A DNA stretch of 64,000 bases from the NCBI GenBank assembly GCA_900111695.1, contig FOHD01000002.1:275705-339704 (forward strand), read 5' to 3'. Shown here in pieces: positions 61,108 through 64,000 of this stretch. Every line of letters starts with the position of its first letter. The stretch's first letter is position 1. A program made the translations under genes and the position numbers. This DNA is from Olsenella sp. KH3B4. Its GTDB lineage: Bacteria; Actinomycetota; Coriobacteriia; Coriobacteriales; Atopobiaceae. The notes below the pieces were generated by a model, which had not been told where the DNA came from, searched no databases, and was given only the letters and a program-made list of their open reading frames with translations.

Positions 61108-61950
61108 ATGTATAAGATCCTCGAAAAGACGCAGTTCTCGGAGAAGGTGTTCAAGTTCCGCATCGAGGCGCCGGAGATGGCCAAGCACGCACACGCTGGT
61201 CAGTTCCTCATGGTTCGCGCCAACGAGACCGGTGAGCGCGTGCCGTTCACCTTTGCGGACTGGAACCCCGAAGAGGGCTGGGTGGAGTTCATCTTCATGG
61301 TGGTCGGCAAGACCACAAAGATGCTCTCTACGTACGAGCCCGGCGACGCCATTCTCGACGTCACCGGCCCGCTGGGTCAACCCACGGTCATGGGCCCCGG
61401 GACCACCTGCGTCATTGGCGGCGGCGTTGGCCTTGCCATCGCGTACCCCGTCGCGCGCACGCTGGTGAAGACCGGTCACGAGGTCCACGCCATCATGGGC
61501 GCCCGCACCAAGGACCTGCTCCTTCTCGAGGACCAGTTCCGCGAGCTGCTGCCCGAGGACCACATCCACATCACCACCGACGACGGCTCCTATGGCGAGA
61601 AGGGCGTTGTTACCGCCCCGCTCGAGCGCCTGCTCCAGGCCAAGGCCGTTGACGAGGTCTTCTGCGTTGGCCCCGTCCCCATGATGAAGTTCTCCACGCT
61701 CACGGCCGAGAAGTACGGCACCCCCATCACCGCGTCGCTCAACCCCATCATGGTCGACGGCACGGGCATGTGCGGCTGCTGCCGCGTCGAGATCGACGGC
61801 AAGACCAAGTTCGCCTGCGTCGACGGTCCCGACTTTGACGCCACCAAGGTCGACTGGAACGACCTGCGCGCGCGTCAGGCTGCATACCGTACCGAGGAGG
61901 GCCAGGCCCTCAAGGCCTATGAGGAGGCGAACTGCGCATGCCACAGGTAA
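61108..61950 (+). CDS. NfnA/SudB-type FAD/NAD-binding, 2Fe-2S flavoprotein subunit
   Basis: Start ATG 61108 has GGAGAGGAG upstream; the product is 280 residues. It follows the dihydroorotate-dehydrogenase PyrK/NfnA layout: an FAD barrel (VPFTFADWNPEEGWVEFIFMVVGKTT), an NAD part (TCVIGGGVGLAIAYPVARTL), and a C-terminal 2Fe-2S site (DGTGMCGCCRVEIDGKTKFACVDG). With the next gene it forms the NADH-dependent ferredoxin:NADP oxidoreductase (Nfn) or sulfide dehydrogenase pair, which splits electrons between NADH and ferredoxin. The two coding regions overlap by 13 bp. Confidence 0.9.
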   Translation: MYKILEKTQFSEKVFKFRIEAPEMAKHAHAGQFLMVRANETGERVPFTFADWNPEEGWVEFIFMVVGKTTKMLSTYEPGDAILDVTGPLGQPTVMGPGTTCVIGGGVGLAIAYPVARTLVKTGHEVHAIMGARTKDLLLLEDQFRELLPEDHIHITTDDGSYGEKGVVTAPLERLLQAKAVDEVFCVGPVPMMKFSTLTAEKYGTPITASLNPIMVDGTGMCGCCRVEIDGKTKFACVDGPDFDATKVDWNDLRARQAAYRTEEGQALKAYEEANCACHR

Positions 61951-63344
61951 ACGGTCGCTTTGTTCCCGACATGAAGTCCCCGCGCACCCCTGACAACGAG
62001 GAGCCGGCGGAGGAGCGTGCCCACGACTTCCGTCCCGTCGACAAGGGCTTCACCAAGGAGATGGCGCTGGCCGAGGCTGAGCGCTGCATGGACTGCAAGA
62101 AGCCCCTCTGCGTCGAGGGTTGCCCAGTCAACATCAAGATTCCTAAGTTCATCGAGAAGATTCGCGAGCAGGACTTTGGTGCCGCTCTCGACATCATCCA
62201 CGAGGACTCGATGCTCCCCGCAATCTGCGGCCGCGTGTGCCCGCAGGAGAACCAGTGCGAGGGGCGCTGCATCCGTGGCAAGAAGTCCGAGCCCGTGGCC
62301 ATCGGCCAGCTCGAGCGCTTCCTGGGCGACCAGCCCGAGCTTGCCAGCAAGCCGCAGATGAAGCCTGCCAACGGCAAGAAGGTTGCCGTCATCGGCTCTG
62401 GCCCCTCCGGCATCACCTGCGCCGGCGAGCTTGCCCGCAACGGCTTTGACGTCACCGTCTTCGAGGCCTTCTTCACCGGCGGCGGCGTGCTCGTCTACGG
62501 CATCCCCGAGTTCCGCCTGCCCAAGGCCGTCGTCAAGCGCGAGATCGACGGTCTCAAGGAGCTGGGCGTCAAGTTCGAGTTCAACTCCGTCATGGGCAAC
62601 CTCGCCAACGCCGACGAGCTCCTGGGCGAGAAGGGCTTCGATGCCATCTACGTGGCAACTGGCGCCGGCCTGCCCAAGTTCCTCAACATCCCCGGCGAGA
62701 ACCTGCCCAACGTCTTCTTCGCAAACGAGTACCTCACCCGCGTGAACCTCATGAAGGCGAACAAGTTCCCCGAGTACGACACCCCCACCAAGCACGCCAA
62801 GCAGGTCGTGGTCTTTGGTGGCGGCAACGTGGCTATGGACGCCGTTCGTACGGCAAAGCGTCTTGGTGCCGAGCGCGCCATCATCGCCTACCGCCGTACC
62901 GAGGCCGAGATGCCCGCCCGTCGCGCTGAGCTTCACCACGCCAAGGCCGAGGGCGTCGAGGTCATGCCGCTTGTCTCGCCGCTTGAGTTCATCGCCGGCG
63001 AGGACGGCAACGTGTGCGCCGTGAAGGTTCAGAAGATGGAACTGGGCGAGCCCGACGCCTCCGGCCGTCGCCGCCCCGTGCCCATCGAGGGCGCCATCGA
63101 GGAGATCCCCTGCGACGTGGCCATTTCCGCCATTGGTACCAACGCCAACCCCTTCGCCAAGAAGATTGGTGGCATGGACCTCAACAAGTGGGGCTACATC
63201 GTGGCAGACGAGAACGGCCGCACCTCCAACCCCCGCATCTGGGCTGGCGGCGACATCGTCACTGGTGCTGCAACGGTCATTCTGGCCATGGGCGCCGGCA
63301 AGACCGCAGCCGCAAGCATCACCGAGACGCTCGCCGCCGAGTAG
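61938..63344 (+). CDS. gltA: NfnB/SudA-type NADPH oxidoreductase (glutamate-synthase small-subunit-like)
   Basis: The 468-residue protein has a 4Fe-4S N-terminus (CMDCKKPLCVEGCPVNIKIP and CGRVCPQENQCEGRC), an FAD motif VAVIGSGPSGITCAGELA, an NAD(P) motif VVVFGGGNVAMDAVRTA and the final WAGGDIVTGAATVILAMGAGK. It is the NADPH-side partner of the flavoprotein upstream, which it overlaps by 13 bp. The pair may be Nfn or a sulfide dehydrogenase/glutamate synthase subunit; catalytic bias cannot be read from sequence. A strong terminator follows. Confidence 0.93.
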   Translation: MPQVNGRFVPDMKSPRTPDNEEPAEERAHDFRPVDKGFTKEMALAEAERCMDCKKPLCVEGCPVNIKIPKFIEKIREQDFGAALDIIHEDSMLPAICGRVCPQENQCEGRCIRGKKSEPVAIGQLERFLGDQPELASKPQMKPANGKKVAVIGSGPSGITCAGELARNGFDVTVFEAFFTGGGVLVYGIPEFRLPKAVVKREIDGLKELGVKFEFNSVMGNLANADELLGEKGFDAIYVATGAGLPKFLNIPGENLPNVFFANEYLTRVNLMKANKFPEYDTPTKHAKQVVVFGGGNVAMDAVRTAKRLGAERAIIAYRRTEAEMPARRAELHHAKAEGVEVMPLVSPLEFIAGEDGNVCAVKVQKMELGEPDASGRRRPVPIEGAIEEIPCDVAISAIGTNANPFAKKIGGMDLNKWGYIVADENGRTSNPRIWAGGDIVTGAATVILAMGAGKTAAASITETLAAE

Positions 63345-63376
63345 CGCAGTGCTTCTCAAAAGGTTTCCCGCGTGTT

Positions 63377-63408
63377 CGGGCCCCGAAGCCGGCTGGCTTC
63401 GGGGCCCG
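63377..63408 (+). terminator. Rho-independent terminator after the Nfn-type operon
   Basis: A 14-bp perfect stem (CGGGCCCCGAAGCC with its complement) closes a GGCT loop, then TTCTT follows. The stem lies 33 bp past the stop codon. Confidence 0.85.
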
Positions 63409-63453
63409 TTCTTCCAGATGGCTGAGTTGGACGATCGGGGAAGCATCTTCCCT

Positions 63454-63657
63454 TGCATCGAACTGCCCTTCATTACACTGTTTTGGCCGTATTTGCGCCG
63501 AACCGGCCTTCGTTACATATGGTTTCTGAGCTGCTCAAAGTAGCAACTCAAAGAATATGCATAGTTACGGATGATTATTTAAATAATATGCGCAATCATT
63601 GGATTCGATACTCGAGGCCACCTTGGAACCACGTGTAACGAAGGGCAGTTCGATGCA
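63454..63657. mobile_element. MITE-like element with 25-bp terminal inverted repeats
   Basis: TGCATCGAACTGCCCTTC at 63454 onward recurs inverted at the right end, 63633-63657, with one mismatch in 25 bases. The 204-bp body is A/T-rich and has no gene. A second, related inverted pair (63501-63518 and 63674-63691, 2 mismatches in 18) is offset and reaches the neighbouring insertion sequence end. All four share TGTAAC-AAGGGC or similar. It fits a non-autonomous element or nested insertion-sequence ends. Confidence 0.65.
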
Positions 63658-63675
63658 AATGACCCGTAATTCGAT

Positions 63676-64000
63676 GTAACAAAGGGCGGTTGGGACCCCG
63701 GACGTTCCTCTGGACCGCCGCTACGCCGCGTAACCCAGCGCCGCACGGTGCTCCCTTATCGTCCTCCATCCTAGCGCCTTCTTCGGCTTCCCGCCCCTGT
63801 ACCACTCGATGTAGGAGCCCAGCCTCTCGCTGAACTCCGCGAACGTCACGCCCCGCCAGTCGGTCCCGTGGAAGAAGTCGCTCTTGAGAGTGCCGAAGAA
63901 CCCCTCGCACCTCGCGTTGTCCGGGCTCCTGGCCTTGCGCGACATCGAGCGCGTCACGTGGCCGGCGGCGCACGCCGCCGCCCACTCGTCCGTCATGTAC
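63676..64000 (-). mobile_element. IS3-family insertion sequence, right part only
   Basis: The likely outer end begins TGTAACAAAGGGCGGTT at 63676, followed by the transposase 3' end. It is cut by the window edge. The end sequence is related to the inverted repeats of the neighbouring 204-bp element. Confidence 0.7.
63721..64000 (-). CDS. IS3-family transposase (integrase core), C-terminal fragment
   Basis: Only the end is present, with about 93 codons to the stop; the reading frame is open through the edge. The stretch VTRSMSRKARSPDNARCEGFFGTLKSDFF matches the IS3/IS150 integrase core around its third catalytic residue, the glutamate in CEGFFGTLK, with FSERLGSYIEWYRGGKPKKALGW ending the domain (the usual YN.R.H..LG appears as W.RGGKPKKALG). 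It catalyses insertion-sequence movement. Whether the full element is intact cannot be seen here. Confidence 0.9.
   Translation of the reverse strand, partial: YMTDEWAAACAAGHVTRSMSRKARSPDNARCEGFFGTLKSDFFHGTDWRGVTFAEFSERLGSYIEWYRGGKPKKALGWRTIREHRAALGYAA

Overview
The window is high-GC, gene-dense DNA from what looks like an anaerobic Coriobacteriia actinobacterium (Olsenella/Atopobiaceae-like). That placement is an inference. It rests on base composition, GGAGG-type ribosome sites, a Gram-positive GAAC-N4-GTTC LexA box, polyferredoxins, a YgfK/SsnA/XdhD purine-selenium enzyme set, and the absence of respiratory genes in view. No rRNA was seen to fix the taxon.

Region 1 (1-19.6 kb) is a molybdenum-enzyme island. 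A leftward operon runs ssnA, ygfK, a four-cluster polyferredoxin, a fused FeS/molybdenum hydroxylase (XdhD type), then an ABC nucleoside/sugar-type ATPase and permease that leaves the window. A YheO-like regulator and an M20 hydrolase diverge from it, followed by a pirin. A second leftward operon, modA-modB-modC-moaA-(moaC-MOSC fusion)-moeA-mogA, imports molybdate and builds the cofactor. A ModE-like palindrome lies upstream of ssnA, and a degenerate version of the same 24-bp pattern lies upstream of modA, which suggests shared control.

Region 2 (19.6-21.7 kb) is an SOS cassette: a small leftward protein facing a UvrX-like Y-family polymerase and a YolD-like protein, with two identical LexA boxes exactly 100 bp apart.

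Region 3 (21.8-44.8 kb) is mainly carbohydrate metabolism. It holds galE, a polyprenyl synthase, a peptidoglycan-binding-fold protein, glycogen/maltodextrin phosphorylase, 4-alpha-glucanotransferase, a maltodextrin-type ABC importer with a GntR/UTRA regulator, a YdjM-like membrane protein, a HAD phosphatase, a glucose/maltose-type PTS EIICB, tRNA-Gln, prs, a ClC channel, glmU, a cytosolic alpha-amylase and an asparaginase. Palindromic REP-like repeats and a 60-bp repeat family sit between these genes.

Region 4 (44.9-60.3 kb) is the most unusual part. Nine consecutive leftward genes encode six zinc-ribbon proteins (five membrane-anchored, one of them carrying PASTA plus C-type lectin domains outside), a GH3 glycosidase and a MacB-like transporter, with a truncated MFS protein at the end. 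Facing them are an FHA-domain protein and a soluble Ser/Thr kinase translated with a 4-bp overlap. I propose this is a phospho-signalling and cell-surface system. Its function is unknown to me.

Region 5 (60.3-64 kb) has pth, an NfnA/NfnB (SudB/SudA)-type flavoprotein pair with a strong terminator, a MITE-like element with 25-bp inverted repeats, and the end of an IS3-family transposase that runs off the window.
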